A DNA stretch of 21,698 nucleotides from a virus: IMG/VR virus record IMGVR_UViG_3300034524_000119, positions 1 through 21,698 of that record. The stretch is one strand, 5' to 3'. The translations under genes were made by a program, and so were the position numbers. The notes under the pieces were generated by a model, which was given only the letters and a program-made list of their open reading frames with translations, ran no database searches and was not told the DNA's origin. Below are positions 13,978-21,115 of this stretch, piece by piece (within the stretch, counting starts at the first letter, position 1; every line of letters starts with the position of its first letter).

Positions 13978-15340
13978 TTATCAGAGATATTCGGTTGAAT
14001 ATATCAAAAATCATCCGATTGCTGCCATTCTGCTTTCCATGGGTCTTGGAAAAACGAGTATTACCCTTACATCTGTCAACGATTTACTGTTTGACAGCTT
14101 TGAGGTTCATAAAATCATTGTGATAGCACCCCTTAGAGTCGCCACAGTGACGTGGGGAGCAGAAATTGAAAAATGGGACCATCTGCAGCTTTTGAAATAT
14201 TCTGTAGCAGTTGGAACGGAAGCAGAAAGACTGGCGGCTCTTAGAGCACAGGCAGATATTTATATTATCAACCGGGAAAATGTACAATGGCTGATTGAAA
14301 AAAGCGGTCTTCCCTTTGATTTTGATATGGTGGTTGTGGACGAGCTTTCGTCTTTCAAAAACCATCAATCCAAGCGGTTTAAGGCTTTGATGAAAGCAAG
14401 ACCAAAGATAAAGAGAATAGTGGGTCTGACAGGAACCCCAAGCAGTAATGGGCTAATGGATTTATTTGCAGAGTTTAAACTGTTGGATATGGGTGATCGG
14501 CTTGGCAGATTTATTGGCCAGTACCGAACTGCCTATTTCTCACCAGATAAACGAAACGGTCAAATTATTCACAGCTACAAACCGCTGCCGAATGCTGAAC
14601 AGCAGATATATGAAAAAATCTCTGACATTACCATTTCAATGAAATCCAATGACTACCTTCAAATGCCTGAACTGATCAGTACGCAGACAGAGGTTGTACT
14701 GTCTAAAGAAGAATCGAAAAAATATGAGGAACTAAAAAAAGATCTCGTATTGCAACTGCCGGATGGAGAAATAACCGCAGCCAATGCCGCTTCGCTTACA
14801 GGAAAGCTTTTGCAGATGGCTAATGGCGCGGTTTATGGAGATGATGATCGCATTTTAGAGATACACCAGAGAAAGTTGGATGCATTGGAAGATCTGATTG
14901 AGTCTGCCAATGAGAAGCCCTTGTTGGTGGCCTATTGGTACAAACATGATAAAAGTCGAATTCTTAAACGGTTTAATGTCCGATGCATTGATTCATCACA
15001 GGATATTGCTGATTGGAATGCTGGGAAAATACCAGTAGCTTTGATCCACCCGGCATCTGCCGGTCACGGTTTAAATCTTCAGGAGGGTGGATCGACGATT
15101 GTCTGGTTCGGGTTGACCTGGTCGCTTGAGCTGTACCAGCAGCTCAATGCAAGACTTTGGCGGCAAGGTCAAAAGAATACAGTGGTGATTCAGCATATCA
15201 TCACAAAAGGGACCCACGATGAAGATGTCATAAAAGCTTTAAAAAACAAGGATATTCAACAATCATCGCTGATTGAAGCGGTGAAAGCCAGAATTGGATT
15301 TGATAGATTGGAGGTACAAAATCATGTATGTCGCTCATAA
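13958..15340 (+). CDS. SNF2-family helicase/translocase
   Basis: A 460-residue protein; the ATG at 13958 follows GGAGGAATGCTTG. Superfamily 2 SNF2 motifs in order: Q-like NYQRYSVEY, motif I SMGLGKTS (27-34), motif II DELS (128-131), motif III LTGTPSS, motif V-like SAGHGLNLQEGG and motif VI QLNARLWRQGQ. It lacks extra targeting domains, as usual for the compact phage forms. Probable ATP-driven dsDNA translocase or fork-remodelling enzyme that works with the VRR-NUC nuclease encoded immediately before. It overlaps the next gene by 17 bp. Confidence 0.9.
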   Translation: MKYEPHNYQRYSVEYIKNHPIAAILLSMGLGKTSITLTSVNDLLFDSFEVHKIIVIAPLRVATVTWGAEIEKWDHLQLLKYSVAVGTEAERLAALRAQADIYIINRENVQWLIEKSGLPFDFDMVVVDELSSFKNHQSKRFKALMKARPKIKRIVGLTGTPSSNGLMDLFAEFKLLDMGDRLGRFIGQYRTAYFSPDKRNGQIIHSYKPLPNAEQQIYEKISDITISMKSNDYLQMPELISTQTEVVLSKEESKKYEELKKDLVLQLPDGEITAANAASLTGKLLQMANGAVYGDDDRILEIHQRKLDALEDLIESANEKPLLVAYWYKHDKSRILKRFNVRCIDSSQDIADWNAGKIPVALIHPASAGHGLNLQEGGSTIVWFGLTWSLELYQQLNARLWRQGQKNTVVIQHIITKGTHDEDVIKALKNKDIQQSSLIEAVKARIGFDRLEVQNHVCRS

Positions 15341-15587
15341 AAACGTTCAACCTGCTAATGAAGAAGAAATATATCGGGAACTTGGCAATGGCATAATTCT
15401 ACAGGCGGTTAGAGATTATCGCCGAGCATTGAAGAAACTGGCAAAATTCCCAGAGGATGAAGTCTCAAAGTATACCAAACGAGAGGTGGAGAGATTTTTT
15501 AGGAGTAGCTTATATTCAGCGATTACAGATATTCCACCTGAGATGCTGATTAAAAAACTCAATGAGGAGGTCAAGGATTATGAATGA
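15324..15587 (+). CDS. 87-aa hypothetical phage protein
   Basis: GGAGG at 15310-15314 precedes the ATG at 15324. The product begins MYVAHKNVQPANEEEIYREL and is mainly helical and charged; no motif is recognised. It lies between the SNF2 and DUF1492 genes with overlaps on both sides (17 and 8 bp), so it belongs to the same transcript. No function is assigned. Confidence 0.65.
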   Translation: MYVAHKNVQPANEEEIYRELGNGIILQAVRDYRRALKKLAKFPEDEVSKYTKREVERFFRSSLYSAITDIPPEMLIKKLNEEVKDYE

Positions 15588-16014
15588 GGTAATGACGGCA
15601 AAAGAATACTTGGGACAGGCTTATCGTTTAGATGAGCGTATCAATAGTAAAATTGAACAGGTTGATACACTCCATTCACTTGCCTGCAAAGCGACCAGTA
15701 CGATCAGCGATATGCCTGGCAGTCCGTCGAGAAAAACCCATCGGATGGAGGATATTGTTATTAAGATCATTGATCTGGAAAATGAAATCAACGCCGATAT
15801 CGATTTACTCGTGGCATTCAAAAAAGAATTTCCACAGGTGATTGAAAGTGTCAGCAACATGGATGAACAAATGGTTTTGCATTATCGTTATGTTCACAAC
15901 TTTACTTGGGCTAAAATCGGGGAAGTCATGGGTGTTAATGAGCGTACCATCCGTCGATGGCATGATTTGGCAATAGATCATATAAAAATACCAAAAAAAA
16001 TCACAAAAATTTAA
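15580..16014 (+). CDS. DUF1492 protein, sigma-like late regulator
   Basis: A 144-residue protein, ATG at 15580 with GGAGG nine bases upstream. It follows the DUF1492 pattern: YLGQAYRLDERINSKIEQVD at the N-terminus, a SDMPGSP segment at about 44-50, and a helical DLENEINADIDLLVAFKKE region. The sigma-70 region 4-like helix-turn-helix is at about 94-135 (LHYRYVHNFTWAKIGEVMGV, NERTIRRWHDLAID). Proteins of this group and the related ArpU group sit last in the early operon of many Firmicute phages and are thought to switch on late genes. A terminator follows, then the packaging region. Confidence 0.85.
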   Translation: MNEVMTAKEYLGQAYRLDERINSKIEQVDTLHSLACKATSTISDMPGSPSRKTHRMEDIVIKIIDLENEINADIDLLVAFKKEFPQVIESVSNMDEQMVLHYRYVHNFTWAKIGEVMGVNERTIRRWHDLAIDHIKIPKKITKI

Positions 16015-16093
16015 AATGTGCCGTGAATATCAGTGGATGTCCACGGGGGTTATGTGTTATTATTATGCTAGAGAAAATATATCAAAAGATATG

Positions 16094-16126
16094 AGTCTTG
16101 TTGGAACAATCCAGCAGGGCTTTTTT
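16094..16126 (+). terminator. Terminator ending replication operon II
   Basis: A 12-position stem with four G-T pairs (16094-16105 with 16110-16121), an ACAA loop and a T run. It lies between the DUF1492 gene and the HNH gene, marking the early/late boundary. A GTGGA-TG-TCCAC dyad lies upstream at about 16032-16043. Confidence 0.75.
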
Positions 16127-16144
16127 ATTGCAAAAAATGAGGTG

Positions 16145-16510
16145 ATGATCATACCAAGAAAACCAAAGCGCCCTTGCAGCCATCCTGGTTGCGGTGAATT
16201 AACGGACGGACGATTTTGTGAGAAGCATCAAAAATTACATGACCAACAATACAATAAGTACGCGCGCGATCCAGAAACACGGAAACGCTATGGCTGGGCC
16301 TGGAAGAAAATCAGAAACAAATACATTAAGAACAATCCACTTTGTGAACAGTGTTTAAAAGAAGGACGGCTAACCCCGGCTCAGGAGGTTCATCACATCA
16401 AACCCTTGTCAAAAGGTGGTACCCATGATGAAAAAAATCTTATGGCTTTGTGTAGCAGCTGTCATTCAACCATAACCGCCAAAGAAGGTGGCCGATGGGA
16501 CAGACACTGA
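16145..16510 (+). CDS. HNH endonuclease next to the small terminase
   Basis: A 121-residue protein. An N-terminal zinc-binding cluster (C11, C16, C25, H28) is followed by a complete HNH domain: C67-x2-C70, H83-H84, N98 and C103-x2-C106-H107. HNH proteins encoded directly before TerS in cos-type phages of the HK97 class take part in cleavage of the cos end together with the terminase. The position here, before a G-rich cos candidate and the P27 TerS gene, fits that role. The start is uncertain: ATG at 16145 has its GAGGTG too close, and the longer frame from 16016 overlaps the terminator, so I reject it. The stop is firm. Confidence 0.85.
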   Translation: MIIPRKPKRPCSHPGCGELTDGRFCEKHQKLHDQQYNKYARDPETRKRYGWAWKKIRNKYIKNNPLCEQCLKEGRLTPAQEVHHIKPLSKGGTHDEKNLMALCSSCHSTITAKEGGRWDRH

Positions 16511-16513
16511 TGC

Positions 16514-16828
16514 TTATAAAAGGCGAAGCCAATCACGACGGGCGTAGAGAATTCTTTCTACATTGACCACTTTTAATAGTTCATCAATGGTATAGAAAGC
16601 AATGTAATTCTTAATCAAAAGTTTTCGATATCCCATTGAAGATAGGCGTTCATCTCTTACAAGTGGATATTTCTCCGGCATCTCGGCTAAACTAAGGAGT
16701 GCTTCTTCAATTGTGTCCATCATTTTTGTAGCAGTCATTGGTGCTGATAATTGTGACGAAATGTACAGAATAATATCGCGGAGGTCATTTTCCGCTGGTT
16801 TAGAAATATCAATTCTATAAGTTGCCAT
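16514..16828 (-). CDS. RelE/ParE-family toxin
   Basis: A 104-residue protein on the minus strand. The ParE/RelE toxin pattern is visible: MATYRIDISKPAENDLRDII, the helical STISSQLSAP-like region after it, YPLVRDERLSSMGYRKLLIK, then NYIAFYTID and RILYARRDW. These match the ParE-type plasmid-stabilisation family, whose members poison gyrase or, in the RelE branch, cleave mRNA. It overlaps the antitoxin gene by 14 bp. It opposes the direction of every other gene here, indicating a separately acquired module. Whether it targets gyrase or ribosomes cannot be told from sequence. Confidence 0.85.
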   Translation of the reverse strand: MATYRIDISKPAENDLRDIILYISSQLSAPMTATKMMDTIEEALLSLAEMPEKYPLVRDERLSSMGYRKLLIKNYIAFYTIDELLKVVNVERILYARRDWLRLL

Positions 16829-17087
16829 CGATTATCTCTTTGCGTAGGTCATTCATTACATTGGCCAGTGGACGTTTTTCTCCGGCTTTGATAGCGGAGC
16901 GTCCTTCATCAAGAGCACGATAGAGTTCAAGCTTACCATTTAATAATTCGTAAGCTTCAATGCTCATTACCGCCAAGTCCCCCTGACCATTTTTGGTGAT
17001 AAAGACTGGCTCTTCATTTTCATGGCAGAATTTAGATATCTCATTGTAATTGTTTCTAAGATCCGTACTGGATTTAATGTTTGGCAT
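16815..17087 (-). CDS. Phd/YefM-family antitoxin
   Basis: A 90-residue protein on the minus strand with AGGAGGAC before the ATG. The Phd/YefM DNA-binding fold shows as SSTDLRNNYNEISKFCHENE, then PVFITKNGQGDLAVMSIEAY; the C-terminal part is acidic/basic helical and would wrap the toxin. It is the promoter-proximal gene, as usual for autoregulated pairs, and its operator is a perfect 11-bp inverted repeat spanning the -10 box. The module could keep the prophage from being lost. Confidence 0.88.
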   Translation of the reverse strand: MPNIKSSTDLRNNYNEISKFCHENEEPVFITKNGQGDLAVMSIEAYELLNGKLELYRALDEGRSAIKAGEKRPLANVMNDLRKEIIDGNL

Positions 17088-17105
17088 TTAATTGTCCTCC
17101 TTGAT

Positions 17106-17142
17106 TAATCTAAAGATATTATACAATTATTTCTTTAGATTA
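17106..17142 (-). promoter_or_regulatory. Toxin-antitoxin promoter and operator
   Basis: TAATCTAAAGA (17106-17116) and TCTTTAGATTA (17132-17142) form a perfect 11-bp inverted repeat with a 15-bp spacer. On the minus strand TATAAT (plus positions 17118-17123) lies in this spacer, with a weak TGGCTA 17 bp upstream. An antitoxin bound here would cover the promoter. Confidence 0.75.
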
Positions 17143-17149
17143 GCCATAA

Positions 17150-17276
17150 TTTTGCGGGGTGGGGGTGCAATAATCGCTAAAACGTGTTGCAAATGCAACG
17201 GGCAGGGGGGCACGCGCGAAAAAAACGGAAATCAAAGGGGGTATTAACCCCTGAAAGAAAAAGGCAGGTGAAAAAC
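17150..17276 (+). other. G-rich cos-site candidate upstream of TerS
   Basis: This 127-bp stretch has a base composition unlike its surroundings: G runs (GGGGTGGGGG, GGGGGG), a GCACGCGCG segment, a GTTGCA-AA-TGCAAC dyad (17186-17199) and a GGGGT/ACCCC hairpin at about 17238-17252. In cos-type phages with an HNH gene before TerS, the cohesive-end site lies at this place. The exact cut positions cannot be seen. Confidence 0.35.
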
Positions 17277-17810
17277 ATGGCAAAGGACGGAACAAACCGC
17301 GGCGGAGCTCGAATTGGAGCCGGGCGGAAATCAAAGGCTCTTACAGAAAAGATAAGTGATGGCAGGCTGGATGGCGCAATGGTGCTACCTGAGCCTGCCT
17401 CTTTTATTGGAGTCGATGTTCCGCCGGTGAAAGAGTACCTGAAAGCGACGCAGAAAAATGGTAAAAATCTGTGCGCGGAAGAAATATACAATGAAATCTA
17501 TCTGTGGCTGAAAGAACGGGAATGTGATCAACTGGTCAGCAGGCATCTGATTGAGCAGTACGCCATGAGCGTTTCCCGATGGATCCAGTGTGAAGAATGT
17601 ATTTCTGAATATGGATTTCTAGCCAAGCACCCTACAACCGGTAATGCCATTGCCAGCCCTTACGTTTCCATGTCCCAGCAGTATTTAAAGCAGTCCAATC
17701 AGATCTGGTATCAGATACACCAGGTCGTAAAAGAAAATTGCTCCGTTGCCTACAGCGGTGGAACTCCTCACGATGATATGATGGAGCGCCTGCTGTCAGG
17801 CCGGAAATAA
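17277..17810 (+). CDS. terS: P27-family terminase small subunit
   Basis: A 177-residue protein. The start at 17277 is chosen because MAKDGTNRGGARIGAGRKSK is the characteristic basic opening of P27-type TerS proteins and AGGTG precedes it; the longer frame from 17184 lies in the cos candidate. The helical centre (YNEIYLWLKERECDQLVSRH, then AMSVSRWIQCEECISEYG) is typical of the Terminase_4 family. TerS recognises cos or pac DNA and delivers it to TerL. TerL is absent directly downstream; an accessory locus occupies that place. Confidence 0.9.
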   Translation: MAKDGTNRGGARIGAGRKSKALTEKISDGRLDGAMVLPEPASFIGVDVPPVKEYLKATQKNGKNLCAEEIYNEIYLWLKERECDQLVSRHLIEQYAMSVSRWIQCEECISEYGFLAKHPTTGNAIASPYVSMSQQYLKQSNQIWYQIHQVVKENCSVAYSGGTPHDDMMERLLSGRK

Positions 17811-17825
17811 AAAGGTGGTGATCCA

Positions 17826-19142
17826 ATGAAAAAAACAATAACAGAAATGCAAATGGTCGAAACCAATAAACTGGTCCCTTATGTCAATAATGCCCGGACC
17901 CATTCCCCGGAACAAATTAATAAGCTTCGTTCCTCTCTCCGGGAGTTTGGATTTATTAATCCGGTTATCATTGATAGCAATCACGGGATAATTGCCGGAC
18001 ACGGCAGAGTGATGGCTGCTCAGGAAGAAGGTATTACTGAAGTACCGTGCGTACTCGTTGATCATCTCACTGAAGCTCAGAAGAAAGCTTATATTATTGC
18101 TGACAACCGATTTGCTCAAGATGCTGGCTGGGATGAAGAACTTCTTAGAATTGAAATTGAATCTTTGCAGGGTGCTGATTTCGATGTGTCCCTTACCGGT
18201 TTTGAGGAAGACGAAATTGCGGATTTGTTTAAAAGTGAAACTGATGAAGAAATCCAGGAGGATGATTTTGATGTTGACGAAGCGCTGGATGGACAAAGTT
18301 TTGTAGAATCCGGTGATGTCTGGTTGTTGGGTCGTCATCGCCTCTTATGTGGGGATTCAACAAAAGCAGATGATGTAACTACACTCATGGATGGCAAAAA
18401 AGCAAATCTGTGTATAACCGATCCGCCATACAACTGCAGTTATCAGGGTGGGACCGGTATGAAAATTATGAATGACAGCTGGTCAGACAGTGAAAAGTTT
18501 TATCAATTTCTTTTAGATGCACTGCAGAATGCTTATCAACACCTTGCTGATGGATCTCCGATTTATATTTTTCACTCGGATGCCGAGAAAGTGAATTTCT
18601 TTAATGCTACGGTCAATGCCGGATTTCACTATTCTACAACCTGTATCTGGGTCAAAAATGCCCTGGTGATTGGCCGGATGGATTTTCAGATGCGGCATGA
18701 ACCGGTTATTTACGCCTTCAAGGATACATCAAAACACAAATTTTATGGCGACCGCAAACAAACAACAGTGTGGGAATTTGACAAACCAACAAAATCAAAA
18801 CTACATCCGACGACGAAACCGCTTCCTCTGATTGGTTACCCGATGGGACTTTCTTCCCAGGAAAACGGAATCGTGTTGGATTTGTTTGGTGGAAGCGGTT
18901 CAACCCTAATCGCAGCTGAACAGATGAACAGAACAGGGTATCTTATGGAGATGGATCCCAAATATGCATCGGTAATTGTCAAACGATATGCGGCACTAAA
19001 AGGAACTACCGATGACATCAAAGTTTTCAGAAATGGAATGACCCTTGAATGTTCAGCGGTTTATAATACTGATTCAGAGGAATTTTCTTTTCAAGACGGA
19101 ACCGTTAATGACCTTCAGAAAGGCAGGAAAACAAAGGATTAA
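17826..19142 (+). CDS. ParB-domain beta-type DNA methyltransferase
   Basis: A 438-residue fusion. Residues of about 8-110 form a ParB/Srx-like domain (NNARTHSPEQ, FINPVIID, IIAGHGR at 55-61), which has NTPase or DNA-handling roles in relatives. Residues of about 165-410 form an S-adenosylmethionine-dependent methyltransferase: DPPY (199-202) comes before the SAM-binding DLFGGSGST (352-360), the beta-class order, so N4-cytosine or N6-adenine methylation is expected. An acidic linker joins them. It is a solitary methylase with no restriction partner here. In phages this combination protects the DNA from host restriction or marks it for packaging, and its place beside TerS supports that. Confidence 0.92.
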   Translation: MKKTITEMQMVETNKLVPYVNNARTHSPEQINKLRSSLREFGFINPVIIDSNHGIIAGHGRVMAAQEEGITEVPCVLVDHLTEAQKKAYIIADNRFAQDAGWDEELLRIEIESLQGADFDVSLTGFEEDEIADLFKSETDEEIQEDDFDVDEALDGQSFVESGDVWLLGRHRLLCGDSTKADDVTTLMDGKKANLCITDPPYNCSYQGGTGMKIMNDSWSDSEKFYQFLLDALQNAYQHLADGSPIYIFHSDAEKVNFFNATVNAGFHYSTTCIWVKNALVIGRMDFQMRHEPVIYAFKDTSKHKFYGDRKQTTVWEFDKPTKSKLHPTTKPLPLIGYPMGLSSQENGIVLDLFGGSGSTLIAAEQMNRTGYLMEMDPKYASVIVKRYAALKGTTDDIKVFRNGMTLECSAVYNTDSEEFSFQDGTVNDLQKGRKTKD

Positions 19143-19155
19143 TGTGAAAAACAAC

Positions 19156-19184
19156 TTGCTATTATCAGCCTTTTGAGTGATATA
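19156..19184 (+). promoter_or_regulatory. Promoter-like segment before the DUF4314 gene
   Basis: TTGCTA, 17 bp, GATATA. The spacer and the bases after the -10 (GAGTGATATATGGACA) recur almost unchanged before the amidoligase gene at 20108-20136. It probably serves DUF4314 and the overlapping 219-aa gene. Confidence 0.5.
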
Positions 19185-19216
19185 TGGACAAACTACTACA
19201 TTAAAGGAGATTTATC

Positions 19217-19429
19217 ATGAAAAAAGGTACACGAATACGGCTCATTTCTATGGACGATCCCTATTCAAGTCTTACTAAAGGAGAAACTGGCACCGTCGAA
19301 TTGATTGATGATATAGGAACCATTCATGTTGCATGGGATACCGGCAGCAGACTGGGTTTAATCCCAGGAGTTGATCGTTGGGAAGTAATCCCAAATACGA
19401 CCAAAAAGGAAACTGGTGAAGAGTCATGA
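19217..19429 (+). CDS. DUF4314 protein
   Basis: A 70-residue protein with AAAGGAGA before the ATG. The sequence follows the DUF4314 pattern: GTRIRLISMDDPYSSLTKGE, TGTVELIDDIGTIHVAWD and GLIPGVDRWEVI. This looks like a small SH3-like beta-barrel. Such genes accompany phage and ICE accessory loci next to amidoligase or methylase genes. The function is unknown. Its stop codon overlaps the next start (ATGA), so the two are translationally coupled. Confidence 0.85.
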   Translation: MKKGTRIRLISMDDPYSSLTKGETGTVELIDDIGTIHVAWDTGSRLGLIPGVDRWEVIPNTTKKETGEES

Positions 19430-20085
19430 CCAGAAGATTCCAATTAATCGATAATGATCGTAAAGCTCTGATCGCAACCATTGGTGAAATCCTTGAGACT
19501 AAACCTATCTATCTAGGAACACCAAGCTTCTCCTACACCATTGGTGATTTTGAAGTTGACAAACAGGGAGGACTAATTATTTCTGAAAGTATTGATAAGT
19601 CTGCAAGTGAGAGTTTACTAGAAATCTTACAATCAAAGGGATTTACTTTTGAAACTCCAGAAACTCCGGATGAAGAAGGTGACGAACTCATCATTGAAAT
19701 TCCAAAAGAAGGATTCACGGATGAAGCGATTCATAACCTTGAAAACCTGATTATTAGTAAATGCCATCTGATTAAAAAAGCCCTTGGCGCAGATTCATTA
19801 CACCTTGAAAAAACGCCGGATACCCTTCGATTTCCATGGTTCTCAGCAAATGCTGAACCAGATGCCATCAACGCTTATACACAATTTATCTCAGCCATTT
19901 GTGACATGGCCAAGAATCAAAAGCGTATTTCAGCAACCGTCAAAACAGTTGAGAATGAAAAGTACGCTTTCCGCTGTTTCCTGCTACGGCTTGGTTTTAT
20001 TGGGGATGAGTATAAAACAACCCGGAAGATTTTACTTTCCAACTTATCTGGCAGTTCAGCTTTCAAAACTGAACGAACAAGATAA
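19426..20085 (+). CDS. 219-aa protein of unknown function sharing its C-terminus with the amidoligase
   Basis: The ATG overlaps the DUF4314 stop. The N-terminal part (FQLIDNDRKALIATIGEILE, then KPIYLGTPSFSYTIGDFEVD) is a mixed alpha/beta segment common in clostridial mobile elements and sometimes labelled virulence-related; I know no assigned function. The last 45 residues (ENEKYAFRCFLLRLGFIGDE, then YKTTRKILLSNLSGSSAF) match the amidoligase C-terminus encoded 0.9 kb downstream (ENEKFAMRTYLNRIGFIGKE, then FANCREHLTAALTGSAAW) at about half of the positions. Two different proteins with one tail suggest a shared docking or partner-binding module. Confidence 0.7.
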   Translation: MTRRFQLIDNDRKALIATIGEILETKPIYLGTPSFSYTIGDFEVDKQGGLIISESIDKSASESLLEILQSKGFTFETPETPDEEGDELIIEIPKEGFTDEAIHNLENLIISKCHLIKKALGADSLHLEKTPDTLRFPWFSANAEPDAINAYTQFISAICDMAKNQKRISATVKTVENEKYAFRCFLLRLGFIGDEYKTTRKILLSNLSGSSAFKTERTR

Positions 20086-20107
20086 ACTGTATTTCTGTAG
20101 AATTGAC

Positions 20108-20136
20108 TTGATATTAATGTTCTTTAGAGTGATATA
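20108..20136 (+). promoter_or_regulatory. Promoter-like segment before the amidoligase gene
   Basis: TTGATA, 17 bp, GATATA. It is aligned base for base with 19156-19184: TTGnTATTA, then CTTT, then GAGTGATATATG. The two segments are either duplicated or respond to a common regulator. Confidence 0.5.
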
Positions 20137-20179
20137 TGTACATGATAAAAAACAAATACACTCATAAGGAGAGAACACA

Positions 20180-21079
20180 ATGTTAACAGCAAACTTTGGA
20201 ATTGAAATTGAATTTACCGGGATTACAAGAAAAAAGGCTGCTGAAGTTGCGGCAAAATTTTTAAACGCAACTTACGAAGAAGGCGGTACCTACTACGACA
20301 CCAAAAAGGTTACGACCACGGATGGCCGAGTTTGGAAGTTTATGAGCGATGGCAGTATTGATTGCCAACGTAAAACGCAAGGCCGAAAGGTTTGTGCAAG
20401 TCGAGCCTATAGTGTGGAGCTGGTCAGCCCCATTCTTTCATACCTGGAAGATATTGGCATCCTTCAGGAATTGGTCAGGCGGCTTAGAAAAGCGGGAGCC
20501 TTTACCAACAGCTCCTGCGGCATTCATATTCACCTTGATGGCAAAAGCCACTCTCCACGAAGCATTCGAAACTTCATTAACATCATTGCCAGCAAGAACG
20601 ACCTTTTTTACAAGGCTTTAGAAATTGCCCCGGAACGCATGACCTACTGCAAGAAAATGGACAATATCCTGATTGAAAATTTGAAAAGGAAGAAGCCAAC
20701 CACCATGAAAGAAATTGAGGACATTTGGTACGAAGGCTACATTGACAGCCGACGAACACATTACCACAACAGCCGTTACCATTTCCTAAACCTGCACAGC
20801 TTTTTTACCGGCCATCATACGGTCGAACTACGAGGCTTCAACAGCGTACTTCACGCTGGTAAAATCAGAAGCTACATTGTTTTAGCACTGGCCATCAACC
20901 AGCAGGCTTTAACCCAAAAGTGTGCTTCTGCCAAGAAACCACAGGTTGAAAATGAAAAATTTGCCATGCGCACTTACTTAAATCGCATCGGCTTTATTGG
21001 GAAAGAATTTGCAAATTGCCGAGAGCACTTAACGGCAGCTCTAACCGGGTCAGCAGCATGGCGATACGGGGTAGCATAA
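20180..21079 (+). CDS. Amidoligase-family enzyme (COOH-NH2 ligase fold)
   Basis: A 299-residue protein with AAGGAGAG before the ATG. It has the glutamine-synthetase/GCS-like amidoligase pattern: GIEIEF (7-12, Mg/ATP-binding acidic strand), FMSDGSID, ELVSPIL, SCGIHIHLD (112-120) and RYHFLNLHSF with VELRGFNSVLHAGKIRSYI. The predicted reaction is ATP-dependent amide or isopeptide bond formation between a carboxylate and an amine. Comparative genomics of amidoligases describes operons pairing them with AIG2-like cyclotransferases, as here. The substrate (phage protein, cell-wall peptide or metabolite) is unknown. The last 42 residues are shared with the upstream 219-aa protein, so the tail is not part of the catalytic core. 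Confidence 0.88.
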   Translation: MLTANFGIEIEFTGITRKKAAEVAAKFLNATYEEGGTYYDTKKVTTTDGRVWKFMSDGSIDCQRKTQGRKVCASRAYSVELVSPILSYLEDIGILQELVRRLRKAGAFTNSSCGIHIHLDGKSHSPRSIRNFINIIASKNDLFYKALEIAPERMTYCKKMDNILIENLKRKKPTTMKEIEDIWYEGYIDSRRTHYHNSRYHFLNLHSFFTGHHTVELRGFNSVLHAGKIRSYIVLALAINQQALTQKCASAKKPQVENEKFAMRTYLNRIGFIGKEFANCREHLTAALTGSAAWRYGVA

Positions 21080-21115
21080 GTTGCCCCGATTCAAATGAAA
21101 GTAAGGTGAATCGAT

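Noticed and set aside
16016-16144. 43-residue N-terminal extension of the packaging HNH protein
   Set aside because: It covers the terminator and a dyad, and its residues do not resemble HNH family members.
17796-18338. 180-aa minus-strand frame opposite the methyltransferase
   Set aside because: It is antisense to the ParB domain, which has clear motifs; no ribosome binding site was seen.
19784-20167. 127-aa plus-strand frame overlapping the 219-aa gene
   Set aside because: It is a shifted reading of a gene whose C-terminus is conserved with the amidoligase, and it runs into the promoter segment.
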